Part shown: positions 15,841-24,473 of the stretch, one piece after another
Position numbering within the stretch: position 1 is the first letter of the stretch
Layout: each line of letters begins with the position of its first letter
Assembly (NCBI RefSeq): GCF_001598055.1
Contig: NZ_CP014845.1
Span: 372,001 to 436,000 of the forward strand
DNA length: 64,000 bases
Reading direction: 5' to 3'
From: Cupriavidus nantongensis
Lineage (GTDB): Bacteria; Pseudomonadota; Gammaproteobacteria; Burkholderiales; Burkholderiaceae
Made by a program: the position numbers and the translations under genes
Notes under the pieces: generated by a model
The model's database searches: none
What the model saw: the letters and a program-made list of their open reading frames with translations, nothing else
Told to the model about the DNA's origin: nothing

Positions 15841-16791
15841 ATGCACGATATCGGGACTTCCAGGCCGGGCGGTTGGGGCACCGGCTACAACGAGCTCGAA
15901 CAGGAGCTGGCCTCGGAGCTGATGGAGGCGGGCGAGCTGGGCCAGGAACTCGGCGGCATGGCGACTGAGTTCGAAGGCGAATTCGAGGGCGAGGGGGAAT
16001 TCGAGAACGAGTTCGAGCAAGAGGTCTCCGGCGAGATGCAGGAGATGGAACTGGCGGCGGAGCTGCTGGCTGTCAACAGCGAACAGGAAATGGAGCAGTT
16101 CCTGGGCGGCCTGGTGCGCTCGGTAGGACGCGCCGCCAGCAGCTTTGCCAGGTCGTCGGCGGGCAAGGCGCTGGGCGGCATCCTGCGCTCGGCGGCCAAG
16201 GCGGCGCTGCCGGTGGTGGGCAGCGCGCTCGGCAACCTGGTGGTGCCCGGCGCGGGCGGTGCGATCGGCGGCAAGCTGGCCAGCATGGCCGGCAGCGCGC
16301 TCGGCCTTGAGCTCGAGGGCCTGAGCAACGAGGACCGCGAATTCGAGGTGGCGCGCCGCGTGGTCCGCATCGGCCAGCAGGCAACCCGCAACCTGCTGAC
16401 CATGCCGCGCAACGTGCCGCCGTCGCGCGCCGCGCGCGCGGCATTCCTGCAGGCTGCGCGCCAGGTGGCGCCGGGCCTGCTGCCCGCCATGCGCACGATT
16501 TCGCAGAACGGCGTGGCGGCGGCGCGGCAGATGGGCACGGCGCCGATCTTCGGGCCGGCGGCCAGCGGCACTGCCGGGGCGCAGCCGGTGGCCAGCCTTG
16601 CCGCGGCGGTGCGCGCTCCGTATGCGGGCTATGCCAACGGTGGTACGGCGCCGTGCCCGTCGTGCGGCAACGGGCTGGCTGCGCAAGGCGGCGTGGGCCC
16701 GGCGGCGCTGCCGCTGGGCGGGCAATGGCGGCGCTCGCGCAACGGGCGCGCGCTGATCCTGTACCTGGCACCGCCACGGCCGATGTTCTGA
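15841..16791 (+). CDS. Acidic-head/basic-tail protein of unknown family
   Basis: 316 residues, with AAAGGAG ending 6 nt before the ATG. The protein is split by charge. Residues 9-92 contain no Lys or Arg but 24 Glu, with a short repeat core EFEGEFEGEGEFENEFEQE around 43-61. Residues 93-160 are basic, Gly/Ala-rich and amphipathic (RSVGRAASSFARSSAGKALG, then ALPVVGSALGNLVVPGAGG), like a membrane-inserting or self-assembling segment. A helical EFEVARRVVRIGQQA region follows, then a Cys272-x-x-Cys275 pair in APCPSCGNG, and a basic end GGQWRRSRNGRALILYL. No signal peptide. I know of no assigned function. It is the first gene behind the sigma-54 promoter and so probably the most abundant product of the unit. 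Confidence 0.8.
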   Translation: MHDIGTSRPGGWGTGYNELEQELASELMEAGELGQELGGMATEFEGEFEGEGEFENEFEQEVSGEMQEMELAAELLAVNSEQEMEQFLGGLVRSVGRAASSFARSSAGKALGGILRSAAKAALPVVGSALGNLVVPGAGGAIGGKLASMAGSALGLELEGLSNEDREFEVARRVVRIGQQATRNLLTMPRNVPPSRAARAAFLQAARQVAPGLLPAMRTISQNGVAAARQMGTAPIFGPAASGTAGAQPVASLAAAVRAPYAGYANGGTAPCPSCGNGLAAQGGVGPAALPLGGQWRRSRNGRALILYLAPPRPMF

Positions 16792-16842
16792 ACCGCCCCC
16801 GTCTGCTTTCGACATTCGCGATTCCACTCCGAGGCCGCCGTC

Positions 16843-18249
16843 ATGAACGCTTGCGCCAACGCCCTGCGGTTGCTGGAACAGGAGGTGCTCGGCATCCGCG
16901 CCCGCCTGGACGCGCAGCTGCCCTACGCGCTGCAGATGCCGATGGTCCCCGCCGCCAATATCAGCGACGAAGCCATGAGCGCCATCGAGCGCCATATGCA
17001 GGCGGCGCGGCACCAGCTGCGCCGGCGCATCGGGCGCTTCCTCGGCGCGCTGCGGGCTGCGCGGCCGGAGCCCGCTGCGGTGGCGCGCGCACAGCGGCGC
17101 TACGCCATGCTCAAGCTGTATTTCCATGCCGCGCTGACGCATTTCGAGATCTTTGCCGAAGTGCTGACGCAACGCAGCCAGCATGGCACCGGCGTCTGGC
17201 TGGCGGGGCTGGACGTGGCCGCGCGCGACGGGCTGCTGCAGCCCGGCGTGGCGATCGATCTGCCGCAGGTGATCTGCTATGTCGAGCGCGGCCATGGCGG
17301 CGCGATCCGGCGGGCGCGCACGCGCTTGCCTGGTGGCGGCGCCAATCCGGTGGCGGTGATCCGCATGCCGCGCGAGCGCATGGTCGGCACCGGCCTGGCG
17401 GCGTCACTGTTCCACGAGGTGGGGCACCAGGCGGCGGCGCTGCTGGACCTGGCCAATGCGTACCGCCGTGCCGCCGCAGGCGACGGCCAGCAGGGACTGC
17501 GGTTGGTGTCCGGCGGCGCCGGTGCGATGCCAGCAGCGAGACTTGCAGCCAGACCTGCGGCGACCGCGCCGCCGCAGGTCTGGCGCGCCTGGGAGCGCTG
17601 GATCAGCGAGATCGTCGCCGACCTGTGGGCGGTGTCGCGGGTGGGCATCACCGCCACCTGCGGGCTGATGAGCGTGGTCAGCCTGCCGCGCGCCTTCGTG
17701 CTGCGCATCAACCTCGACGATCCGCATCCGGCGCCGTGGATCCGCGTGAAGCTGTCCGTGGCGATGGGGCGGGCGTTGTATCCGCACCCGCAATGGGATG
17801 CGCTCGAGCAGGTGTGGGAACGGCTCTATCCGCGCTGGCAGATGAGCGCCGGGCAACGGCGCGCGTTCGCGCAGCTGGACCAGTCGATCCCGGCGTTCGT
17901 GGCCAGGCTGCTGGCGTTGCGCGCGCCGCGGCTTGGGGGGCGCACGCTGGGCCAGGCGCTGCGGCTGCCCGGCCGCGATCCCGCCAACCTGTTGCGGCTG
18001 TGGCGCCTGGTGCGGTCGCGCCCGCACCAGTACCTGGCCGATACCCCGACGCTGGCGTTCGCGGTGCTGGGGCAGGCCCGCTACAGCGGTCTGCTTGCGC
18101 CCGACGTCGAACTGCGCACCATCTCGGCCTTGCTGCAGCGCTGGGCATTGGCCGGCTATCTGCCCTGGAGCGCCGGCAGCGCGCAGCTGAGCGAGGCGCT
18201 CAACCAGCGACGGCAGCCGCTGCGCATGCCAGTCGCGGCCTACGCGTGA
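16843..18249 (+). CDS. HEXXH metallopeptidase-like protein of unknown family
   Basis: 468 residues. FHEVGHQ places His191, Glu192 and His195 of a zinc HEXXH motif. SEIVAD 60 residues later offers Glu256 in an E-x-x-A-D context, the usual third ligand of gluzincins. The rest is Arg/Ala-rich and helical with no signal peptide or membrane segment, and the C-terminal 200 residues have no motif I recognise. The gene follows the acidic-protein gene by 51 nt and precedes the 691-residue gene by 19 nt. Cleavage or maturation of a neighbour's product, for instance the acidic protein, is a reasonable guess only. Confidence 0.75.
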   Translation: MNACANALRLLEQEVLGIRARLDAQLPYALQMPMVPAANISDEAMSAIERHMQAARHQLRRRIGRFLGALRAARPEPAAVARAQRRYAMLKLYFHAALTHFEIFAEVLTQRSQHGTGVWLAGLDVAARDGLLQPGVAIDLPQVICYVERGHGGAIRRARTRLPGGGANPVAVIRMPRERMVGTGLAASLFHEVGHQAAALLDLANAYRRAAAGDGQQGLRLVSGGAGAMPAARLAARPAATAPPQVWRAWERWISEIVADLWAVSRVGITATCGLMSVVSLPRAFVLRINLDDPHPAPWIRVKLSVAMGRALYPHPQWDALEQVWERLYPRWQMSAGQRRAFAQLDQSIPAFVARLLALRAPRLGGRTLGQALRLPGRDPANLLRLWRLVRSRPHQYLADTPTLAFAVLGQARYSGLLAPDVELRTISALLQRWALAGYLPWSAGSAQLSEALNQRRQPLRMPVAAYA

Positions 18250-18268
18250 TTTGCTGAAGGAGAACGTG

Positions 18269-20344
18269 ATGAACACGAACACGGAATCGGGTCGCGTGGA
18301 GTACGCGCTGGTGCCGACAGGCAATACCGACGGTGACTGGCACTATGACTTCACCAGGCTGGCCGAAGGCCAGAAATACCTGAAGCTGGCGGTGTACGCC
18401 AGCGAAGGCGAGCCGCGCGAGATGGAGCAGCTGCGCCTCAAGCCCGGCAAGGAGGCCAGGCTGGAGATCCGCGTCGGGCCCTCGCCAGCCTGGGGCCAAA
18501 GGGAAGAGGGGCTGCCCGCCGCGCTCGCCGAGGTCGCGCACACCATGCGCAAGCTGGCGGCGCTGGGTATTCCGGACGATCTGCTGTTCGACGCTGCCGC
18601 GAAGCTGGGCGGCCGGCGCGAGGTCACCGTGCGGGGCCGGCTGAAGGCGCCGCCGTATCCTGACGCCGGTGAGGGCGCCGAACCGCAAGGCGACGATACG
18701 AGCGCCGCGGGGTTCGACACGATCGGCGAGCGTTCCGGCCCGGTGGGCGTGAAGGACTACCGTGAGCCGTCATTCAGCCTCAAGCGCACCTCGCGCGACC
18801 TGACGGCGGACTGGGCGCTGTGGCTGCTGATCAAGCGCAACGCCGAAATGCTGAGCTGGGACAACTACGCGCGCCAGGTGGACCTGCTGTTCTTCGGTAC
18901 CAGCCCGCTGCCGGCCCGCCCGGGCGCACCCGGCGGCCCGGCGCTGTACGACGAAGCCGCGCGACTTAGCCGGCGCCGCTTCCTGCCGTTCTCCGACACC
19001 GATGCCTATCGCGCGCTGAAGGTGGCCACCGAGGCCTTCGTGGTGACGTGGGGCGCCGTGGTGCCCTCCGCGCGCGACAGCGACACCATCGCCAGGCTGC
19101 TGCGGACCGACCTCGCGGCTATCCATCTGGCCAATGACCGGCTCGGGCTGAACCTGGAGCCGGCGCATGTGGACGAGATCGCCGGCCAGTATTTCGGCAA
19201 GGGCGCGACGCCCACGCTGCCCTACCTGGAGCGCGTGGTGCAGGGGCTGCAGGGCACCGATGCGGGGCGCACCGTCGATGGCATGCGCGAGTCCATCGCG
19301 CGTTCCGGCGCGGCGGAACAGCCGGGCACGCATGGCGCAACACATCCCGCCGGGCATCTGGCCGAGCCGCTGTCGAGCTCGCGCGAACTGGTGCCGCGCG
19401 ACGACGGCCCGTGCGGCGATGGCTGCCTGTGGCTGCAGCACTGGAACAACGACATCTCGGCCAAGCTGAGCGCGCCGCCGCTGATCGAACTGATCTGGAG
19501 CTACTGGATGGAGGAGCTGCAGCTGGTGCAGACCATGAACGCCATCTCGCGCCGCTTCCAGAACCTGTCCGGCGGGCCCAGGGATCCGCTCAACCAGCTC
19601 GAGCTCGATCCGCTGCGGCCGGTGAGCAACATCATCTGGGGCTGGGTACAGGACGAGCAGCATCGCCTGCCGATCGAGCGGCGCGCGGCCGAGTACCTGC
19701 ACGAGTATGGCTTCCGCCTGTTCGGGCGCGCGGTGCCGCGCATCCAGCCGGCCGACAGCCGCAGCAAGTTCCTGGGCGCGTTCCACACGCTGCTGAACCT
19801 GTGCGTGCCGTTCTTCCGGCAGGCCGACGATACCACCGTGGTGCCGGACGGCTTCCCGCTGCTGAACGCGCTGCGCGAGGTGCACCTGATCCTGTCGGAG
19901 GGCGCGCATAACCAGTTTGGCGACCTGCCGACCACCTCGCGCATCGAGATGATGATGCAGCAGTGGATCCTGGCGCGGCCGGAGTTCCGCGAGTTCCTGC
20001 CGCGGCGCTCGATGATCGCGTATCCGGAGCCATGGATGCACTCGGTGGAAAGCATGCGCAAGCTGCAGGGGTGGGGCGATACCAATACCTACCAGTTCTG
20101 GCAGCTGGCCACCACCGGCGAACAGATCGTGTCGTCGATCCGCTGGAGCGACTGGAATTCGGTCACCGATCCGTCCAATGCGGCGAACTGGGCAGCGTAT
20201 TTCCGCCCCGAGATCCAGACCTATATCCACTCGTACCGGGCCGTTACCGGCGTGGACATCGGTGCCGAGCCGGTCGACGTGCAGGTGCCGGGCATGCACC
20301 TGCTGCGCCGGCTGCAAGAGCACCGCGGTGCGCGGGTGGCCTGA
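18269..20344 (+). CDS. Large protein of unknown function in sigma-54 unit
   Basis: 691 residues from ATG 18269, which has AAGGAG at 18257-18262. The first 75 residues look like a beta-rich domain (YALVPTGNTDGDWHYDFTRL). A linker about residues 135-175 is followed by a long helical body with many Trp and aromatic residues (SRDLTADWALWLLIKRNAEM, LIELIWSYWMEELQLVQTM, WGWVQDEQHRLPIERRAAEY). A short Cys pair appears in DGPCGDGCLW near residue 383. No signal peptide, membrane segment or nucleotide-binding motif is visible. I do not recognise a family. Size and position suggest a scaffold or enzyme central to the unit. Confidence 0.75.
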   Translation: MNTNTESGRVEYALVPTGNTDGDWHYDFTRLAEGQKYLKLAVYASEGEPREMEQLRLKPGKEARLEIRVGPSPAWGQREEGLPAALAEVAHTMRKLAALGIPDDLLFDAAAKLGGRREVTVRGRLKAPPYPDAGEGAEPQGDDTSAAGFDTIGERSGPVGVKDYREPSFSLKRTSRDLTADWALWLLIKRNAEMLSWDNYARQVDLLFFGTSPLPARPGAPGGPALYDEAARLSRRRFLPFSDTDAYRALKVATEAFVVTWGAVVPSARDSDTIARLLRTDLAAIHLANDRLGLNLEPAHVDEIAGQYFGKGATPTLPYLERVVQGLQGTDAGRTVDGMRESIARSGAAEQPGTHGATHPAGHLAEPLSSSRELVPRDDGPCGDGCLWLQHWNNDISAKLSAPPLIELIWSYWMEELQLVQTMNAISRRFQNLSGGPRDPLNQLELDPLRPVSNIIWGWVQDEQHRLPIERRAAEYLHEYGFRLFGRAVPRIQPADSRSKFLGAFHTLLNLCVPFFRQADDTTVVPDGFPLLNALREVHLILSEGAHNQFGDLPTTSRIEMMMQQWILARPEFREFLPRRSMIAYPEPWMHSVESMRKLQGWGDTNTYQFWQLATTGEQIVSSIRWSDWNSVTDPSNAANWAAYFRPEIQTYIHSYRAVTGVDIGAEPVDVQVPGMHLLRRLQEHRGARVA

Positions 20345-20404
20345 GCGCGGCCCCGCGGGAACGGCAGGGACAGCGAGCACAGGCGACAGGAGAGGCAGGC
20401 GGCC

Positions 20405-21544
20405 ATGATCGATTTCGCGTCGGCGCTCTACCTGGGCATGTCGCATCCCGCCGCGCAACTGGGCAGCTATGCGGCGCTGACGACCGGCACGCCCGCCGCG
20501 CTGGCGGTGTCGCCGCTGGCCGGCAAGCTGGCGGCGCAGGCGGCGGCGCTGCAGGGTTGCGAGGCAGGCCTGGCCGGGCCGTCGACGCTGCATCTGTCGC
20601 TCGACCTGTTCGACCGGCTCGGCCGCACGCATGCGCTGGTGGCGGATGACACCCTCTATCCGGTGATGCGCTGGGGGCTCGAGCGGGTGCGCGGGCTCGG
20701 CGCACCGGTCACGCTGTTCCGCCATGCCGACCTGGCCGACCTGGCGCGGCGCTTGCGCCAGGGCACCGGCACGCGCCCACCCGCGGTGGTGACCGACGGC
20801 ACGCGCCGTGAAGGCGCGCCGGTGGCGCTGCGCCGTTATCTGGCCCTGGTGCGCGAGCGTGGCGGCCTGGTGGTGGTCGACCACACGCAGCTGCTGGGAC
20901 TGGCCGGCGCGCAACCCGGGCCGGGACGTCCCTGGGGCAGCGGCGGTGGCGGACTGCTGCGTTACGCGGGCCTGGCGCCCGCCGAGCCGGTGCTGCTGCT
21001 GGCATCGTGGGCCAAGGCCTTCGGTGTGCCGCTGGCCACGCTGTGCGGCCCCGCCGCGCTGGTGGGCGAGATCGCCCGCGACGGCCCGACCCAGGCCCAT
21101 TGCAGCGCTGCCTCGCAGGCCGCGCTGCTGGCCGGGCTGAACGCGCTGGCGCGCAATCACCGCGACGGCGATGCGCTGCGGGCGGCGTTGCTGGAGCGGG
21201 TGCGGCGCTTGCGGCGGGGTTTGCGCTGGCTGGCGCAGCGCCGCTTGCCGGACCTGCAGGTCAGCGTGCCATTGCACCCCATGCAGCAATTGCGGCTGGG
21301 GTCTGCCGGGCGCACGCGCGCGCTGCACGCGGGGCTACGCGCCGCCGGATTCCGCACGGCGTTGCTGCGGCAGGCCGAAGGGCGCTGCGCCGTGGCGGTG
21401 GTGGTGCGTGCCACGCACGCGCCGCAAGAGATTGACGGTCTGCTGGCGGCGCTTGCCTTGCTGGCGGGCCAGCCGGCCGTGCCGCGCGGGCATGCGCCGC
21501 CGGCCTATCGGGAGAGCCTCCATGTTCAAGACTGCGGAAGGTGA
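20405..21544 (+). CDS. PLP-dependent enzyme, divergent AONS/KBL-like fold
   Basis: 379 residues; AGGAGAGG lies upstream. The layout matches 2-amino-3-ketobutyrate CoA ligase/8-amino-7-oxononanoate synthase proteins: TDGTRREGAPVALRRYLALV corresponds to the active-site segment TDG..SMDG, GGLVVVDHTQLLGLAG gives Asp159 for the pyridine nitrogen, and SWAKAFG gives the Schiff-base Lys204. Several normally conserved residues differ: the D-x-A-H motif reads DHTQ, and the N-terminal Tyr/Asn substrate motif is absent. The reaction may therefore differ from acyl-CoA condensation. It overlaps the GIY-YIG gene by 23 nt, implying a fixed stoichiometry. Confidence 0.75.
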   Translation: MIDFASALYLGMSHPAAQLGSYAALTTGTPAALAVSPLAGKLAAQAAALQGCEAGLAGPSTLHLSLDLFDRLGRTHALVADDTLYPVMRWGLERVRGLGAPVTLFRHADLADLARRLRQGTGTRPPAVVTDGTRREGAPVALRRYLALVRERGGLVVVDHTQLLGLAGAQPGPGRPWGSGGGGLLRYAGLAPAEPVLLLASWAKAFGVPLATLCGPAALVGEIARDGPTQAHCSAASQAALLAGLNALARNHRDGDALRAALLERVRRLRRGLRWLAQRRLPDLQVSVPLHPMQQLRLGSAGRTRALHAGLRAAGFRTALLRQAEGRCAVAVVVRATHAPQEIDGLLAALALLAGQPAVPRGHAPPAYRESLHVQDCGR

Positions 21545-22334
21545 AACACTGGAACTGGCGCCATGGCGCATGCGGCGGCTGCTGCGGCTGCTGGCGGAGG
21601 TGCGCCGCTACCCGGCCGGCACGCCGCCGCAGGCGCTGCTGACCGACCTGCGCCAGCTGGTGGCCCGTGCACGGCGCATCGGCACGCCGTCGCGCCGCGG
21701 CACGGCGCGGTACGAGAGCCGGCTCGATAGCGGCGGCGCGTGTTGCCGTGCCTGCCTGCTGGCCCGGCGGCAGGCGGGGCGCCTGTCGCTGGTCGGGCTC
21801 AGCCTGGACCGGTGGCACGCGCCTGCGAGCCCGTACGAGAGCGAGTCAGCGCTTGCCGGACTGGTGTTCGAGTCCGCGCCCAAATCCGCCAACGTGACGC
21901 TGCAATGGCGGCGCTGGCCCAGCCTGGACGCCGCCGCGCGCGCCACGCGCGGCGCTGGCGTCTACCTGTTCCAGCGCGGTGCGACGCCAGTCTACGTCGG
22001 CACGAGCGACAGCCTGCCGGTGCGGTTGGGCGTGCATGGCTGGTACCACGCGCGCCAGGGCAGCGCACGGGCCGGCGCCGCGTGCGCGTGCGCGCCGCCG
22101 CTGACGGTATGGACCGCCAACGTGGACAATGCCGCCGAGCGCGCGGCGGTCGAGCACGCCATCGTGCGCACGCTTGCCAACAAGGGCTTCGCGCTGGCCA
22201 ATGACAAGCTGCGCGGCACGGTCACCGTGGGCAGCAGCGGCCTGTCGATCCGCAACCTGGTCCCGGCCGGCATCCTTGGCGCCGGCAATGACCTGCAGTA
22301 CGGGCCCGGCCAGCGCTTCGAGCTGTCGCGATGA
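21522..22334 (+). CDS. GIY-YIG-like domain protein
   Basis: 270 residues from ATG 21522 (GGGAGAG upstream), starting inside the end of the PLP gene. An N-terminal region of about 120 residues has an Arg/Cys-rich stretch (RLDSGGACCRACLLARRQ). A GIY-YIG core follows: GVYLF at 146-150, YVG at 158-160, the catalytic Arg168 in SLPVRLGVH, Glu211 in RAAVEHAIV, and Asn in ALANDKLRG. Such domains cut DNA, as in UvrC or homing enzymes, but stand-alone versions of unknown target also exist. With an AONS-like enzyme and an amidohydrolase as neighbours, a nuclease role is not self-evident. Confidence 0.7.
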   Translation: MFKTAEGETLELAPWRMRRLLRLLAEVRRYPAGTPPQALLTDLRQLVARARRIGTPSRRGTARYESRLDSGGACCRACLLARRQAGRLSLVGLSLDRWHAPASPYESESALAGLVFESAPKSANVTLQWRRWPSLDAAARATRGAGVYLFQRGATPVYVGTSDSLPVRLGVHGWYHARQGSARAGAACACAPPLTVWTANVDNAAERAAVEHAIVRTLANKGFALANDKLRGTVTVGSSGLSIRNLVPAGILGAGNDLQYGPGQRFELSR

Positions 22335-23164
22335 TCGTCGATTTCCATGTCCATGCCGGGCAGGGCGACGGCATGACGGGGCCGTGGGACACCACCGCGC
22401 CGCTGGCCGACTATGTTCGGCGCGCGCGCCAGGCCGGCATCGCGCATTCGGTGCTGCTGCCCGTGTTCCAGTCGGACTACGTGCGCGGCAACCGCGACGT
22501 GGCGGCGCTGGCACGCGCCGATCCCGGGCGCTTTACCGGCTTTGCCATGGTCCATGCCGAACGCGATCGCGACCGCGTGCATCGCATGATCGACGAAGCC
22601 GTGCTGCGGCTGGGCCTGCGCGGCATCAAGGTGCACCGGCACGACGCCCCGATCCACCGGCAGGTCTGCGATGCCGCGCGCCGCTGGCGGCTGCCGGTGC
22701 TGTACGACCCCGGCGGCGAGACCGGTGCGCTGCGCCTGCTGGCACAGACCCATCCCGAGGTGGCGTTCGTGTTCGCGCACCTGGGCAGCTTTGCCGACGA
22801 CTGGGCGGCGCAGCGGCAAGTGGTGGACCTGATCGCGCGCTATCCCAACCTGTTTGCCGATACCTCGGGCGTGCGGCGTTTCGACGTGCTGGAGGAAGCG
22901 TTCCGGCGCGCCGGCCCCGGCAAGCTGCTGTTCGGTTCCGACGGCCCATGGCTGCACCCCGGCCTGGAACTGGCCAAGCTGCGTGCCCTGCGTCCCACGC
23001 CCGACGCATTTGCGCGCATGGCGGGTGGCAATGCCTTGCGCCTGCTGGCGCGGGTAGCGTTGCCGCCGCCAACGTCCATCAGAAACAGCGCGCGCATCGG
23101 CCTGCGCTTCACGCCGACGGCGCGGGCCGCACTTGCCGCCGCAACTGCAGCGCCCGCGGCGTGA
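22331..23164 (+). CDS. Amidohydrolase family 2 metal-dependent hydrolase
   Basis: 277 residues; the ATG overlaps the previous stop by 4 nt (ATGA), so translation is coupled. Metal and active-site residues of amidohydrolase family 2 are in place: His6 and His8 in VDFHVHAG, Lys in RGIKVHRHD, His in VFVFAHLGS, and Asp in LFGSDGPWLH. Members hydrolyse or decarboxylate small acids. The last 30 residues extend past the barrel (PPPTSIRNSARIG onward) and are encoded where the gene overlaps, tail to tail, the regulator gene on the other strand by 56 bp. It is the last gene of the sigma-54 unit. Confidence 0.85.
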   Translation: MIVDFHVHAGQGDGMTGPWDTTAPLADYVRRARQAGIAHSVLLPVFQSDYVRGNRDVAALARADPGRFTGFAMVHAERDRDRVHRMIDEAVLRLGLRGIKVHRHDAPIHRQVCDAARRWRLPVLYDPGGETGALRLLAQTHPEVAFVFAHLGSFADDWAAQRQVVDLIARYPNLFADTSGVRRFDVLEEAFRRAGPGKLLFGSDGPWLHPGLELAKLRALRPTPDAFARMAGGNALRLLARVALPPPTSIRNSARIGLRFTPTARAALAAATAAPAA

Positions 23165-24473
23165 CCTGCAGCAGCTCCGCCGCGCGGCTGGTGCAGCCGT
23201 GGCGGCTCTCGGCTACCTGAACCGCCATCGATTCGGCGATCTGGCCAATGTTTTTCAGGCCAAGCCCGGCGTCTAGCGCGCCTTCGATGGCATGCCGCAG
23301 CGCTTCCGGCCAGGGGTTGTCGATGTCGGACTCGAGTTCGGCACGCATCCCCGGCAAGGGGCCGTCGAGCCCACCGGTGCTGATCACCTGGAAGCCGCGC
23401 TGGCGCTCGGCCAGGCGCGACACCACATTGCGCAGTTCGCGCACATTGCCCTGGTAGTCGCGCGTCGCCAGGTAATGCATGACCTCCGGCATCACCAGCG
23501 GCAGGCCCGGCCCGGTGCTGCCCAGGCTCTCTGCGAGGAAATGCCGCACCAGCAGCGGGATATCGTCGCGGCGATCGGCCAGCGAGGGCGCGCGCACGAT
23601 CCACTGGGTAATGCGGAAGTACAGGTCGCTGCGAAACCGGCCGGCCTGCACCTCGGCCTCCAGGTCGCGGTTGGTCGCGCACGTCAGCCGGAAATCCGAC
23701 TTGCGCCAGCTATCCTCGCCCACGCGCTTGTACATGTGTTCCTGGATCACGCGCAGCAGCCGTGCCTGCAGCGGCAGCTGCAGCTCTCCGACTTCATCGA
23801 GGAACAACGTGCCGCCATCCGCCATTGCCACCGCGCCGTCGCGTGCCGATACGGCGTGGGTGAAGGCGCCTTTGGCATGGCCAAACAGCTCGCTGCCCGA
23901 CAGCTCCGGGCTCAGCGTGGTGCAATCCACCACGACAAAGGGAGCGCGATGGCGCTCCGGATCCAGATCGTGGATCAGCCGCGCCAGCAATTCCTTGCCG
24001 CACCCGCTTTCGCCCAGCAGCAGGCAAGTGCCGCGGCCATAGCGGCCGACCTGCGCCACCGCGCGCAAGGTGGCGCGCCATGCCGGCGAGTCGCCGACGG
24101 CGCGCTCGCGCAGCCACTGTGCATCCAGCACGTCCTCGATCTCGGCCAGGCGGCGCAGGCGCAAGGCCAGTTCTGTCAGCAGCGCGCCATGGTCCGGTGC
24201 GCAGACCAGGTCGCACAGCGCTGCCGGCCACCATGCCTCCGGGATGCAATGGCAACGGGTGGCGGCGGTGCATCCGGCGATAAAGGCGTCGGCGCGCGGC
24301 TCGGCGCGCAGCCAGCGCTGCGCGGCCTCGGTGACGCGATTGCCGTCGGCCACCACCAGCACGGCCAACATGCCGCGCGCGTTCTCGTCCAGCGGCACCT
24401 GGTCGGGCAGGCCATGCTCATGCAAATCGCGCTCGAGCCTGGCACGATCGTCGTGATACAGCACTACGCGCAT
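23109..24473 (-). CDS. Sigma-54-dependent transcriptional activator (GAFTHA variant)
   Basis: 454 residues from ATG 24473, chosen for the G-rich stretch 5 nt upstream; an ATG at 24500 would add nine residues. The N-terminal 120 residues look like a receiver-type fold without a clear phospho-Asp. The AAA+ domain has Walker A GESGCGKE, the sigma-54 contact loop GAFTHA instead of the usual GAFTGA, Walker B GGTLFLDEVGEL and the Arg fingers in RFRSDLYFRI. A Fis-type HTH ends the protein (SRAAELLQVTPRALQLRRQ). Its 3' end overlaps the amidohydrolase gene. The most obvious target is the -24/-12 promoter at 15766 with its two palindromes. Confidence 0.9.
   Translation of the reverse strand: MRVVLYHDDRARLERDLHEHGLPDQVPLDENARGMLAVLVVADGNRVTEAAQRWLRAEPRADAFIAGCTAATRCHCIPEAWWPAALCDLVCAPDHGALLTELALRLRRLAEIEDVLDAQWLRERAVGDSPAWRATLRAVAQVGRYGRGTCLLLGESGCGKELLARLIHDLDPERHRAPFVVVDCTTLSPELSGSELFGHAKGAFTHAVSARDGAVAMADGGTLFLDEVGELQLPLQARLLRVIQEHMYKRVGEDSWRKSDFRLTCATNRDLEAEVQAGRFRSDLYFRITQWIVRAPSLADRRDDIPLLVRHFLAESLGSTGPGLPLVMPEVMHYLATRDYQGNVRELRNVVSRLAERQRGFQVISTGGLDGPLPGMRAELESDIDNPWPEALRHAIEGALDAGLGLKNIGQIAESMAVQVAESRHGCTSRAAELLQVTPRALQLRRQVRPAPSA

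Noticed and set aside
18770..21328. 852-codon minus-strand ORF across the sigma-54 unit
   Set aside because: It spans gaps and gene junctions of the plus strand, has no start region, and has the same reversed-frame composition as other shadows.
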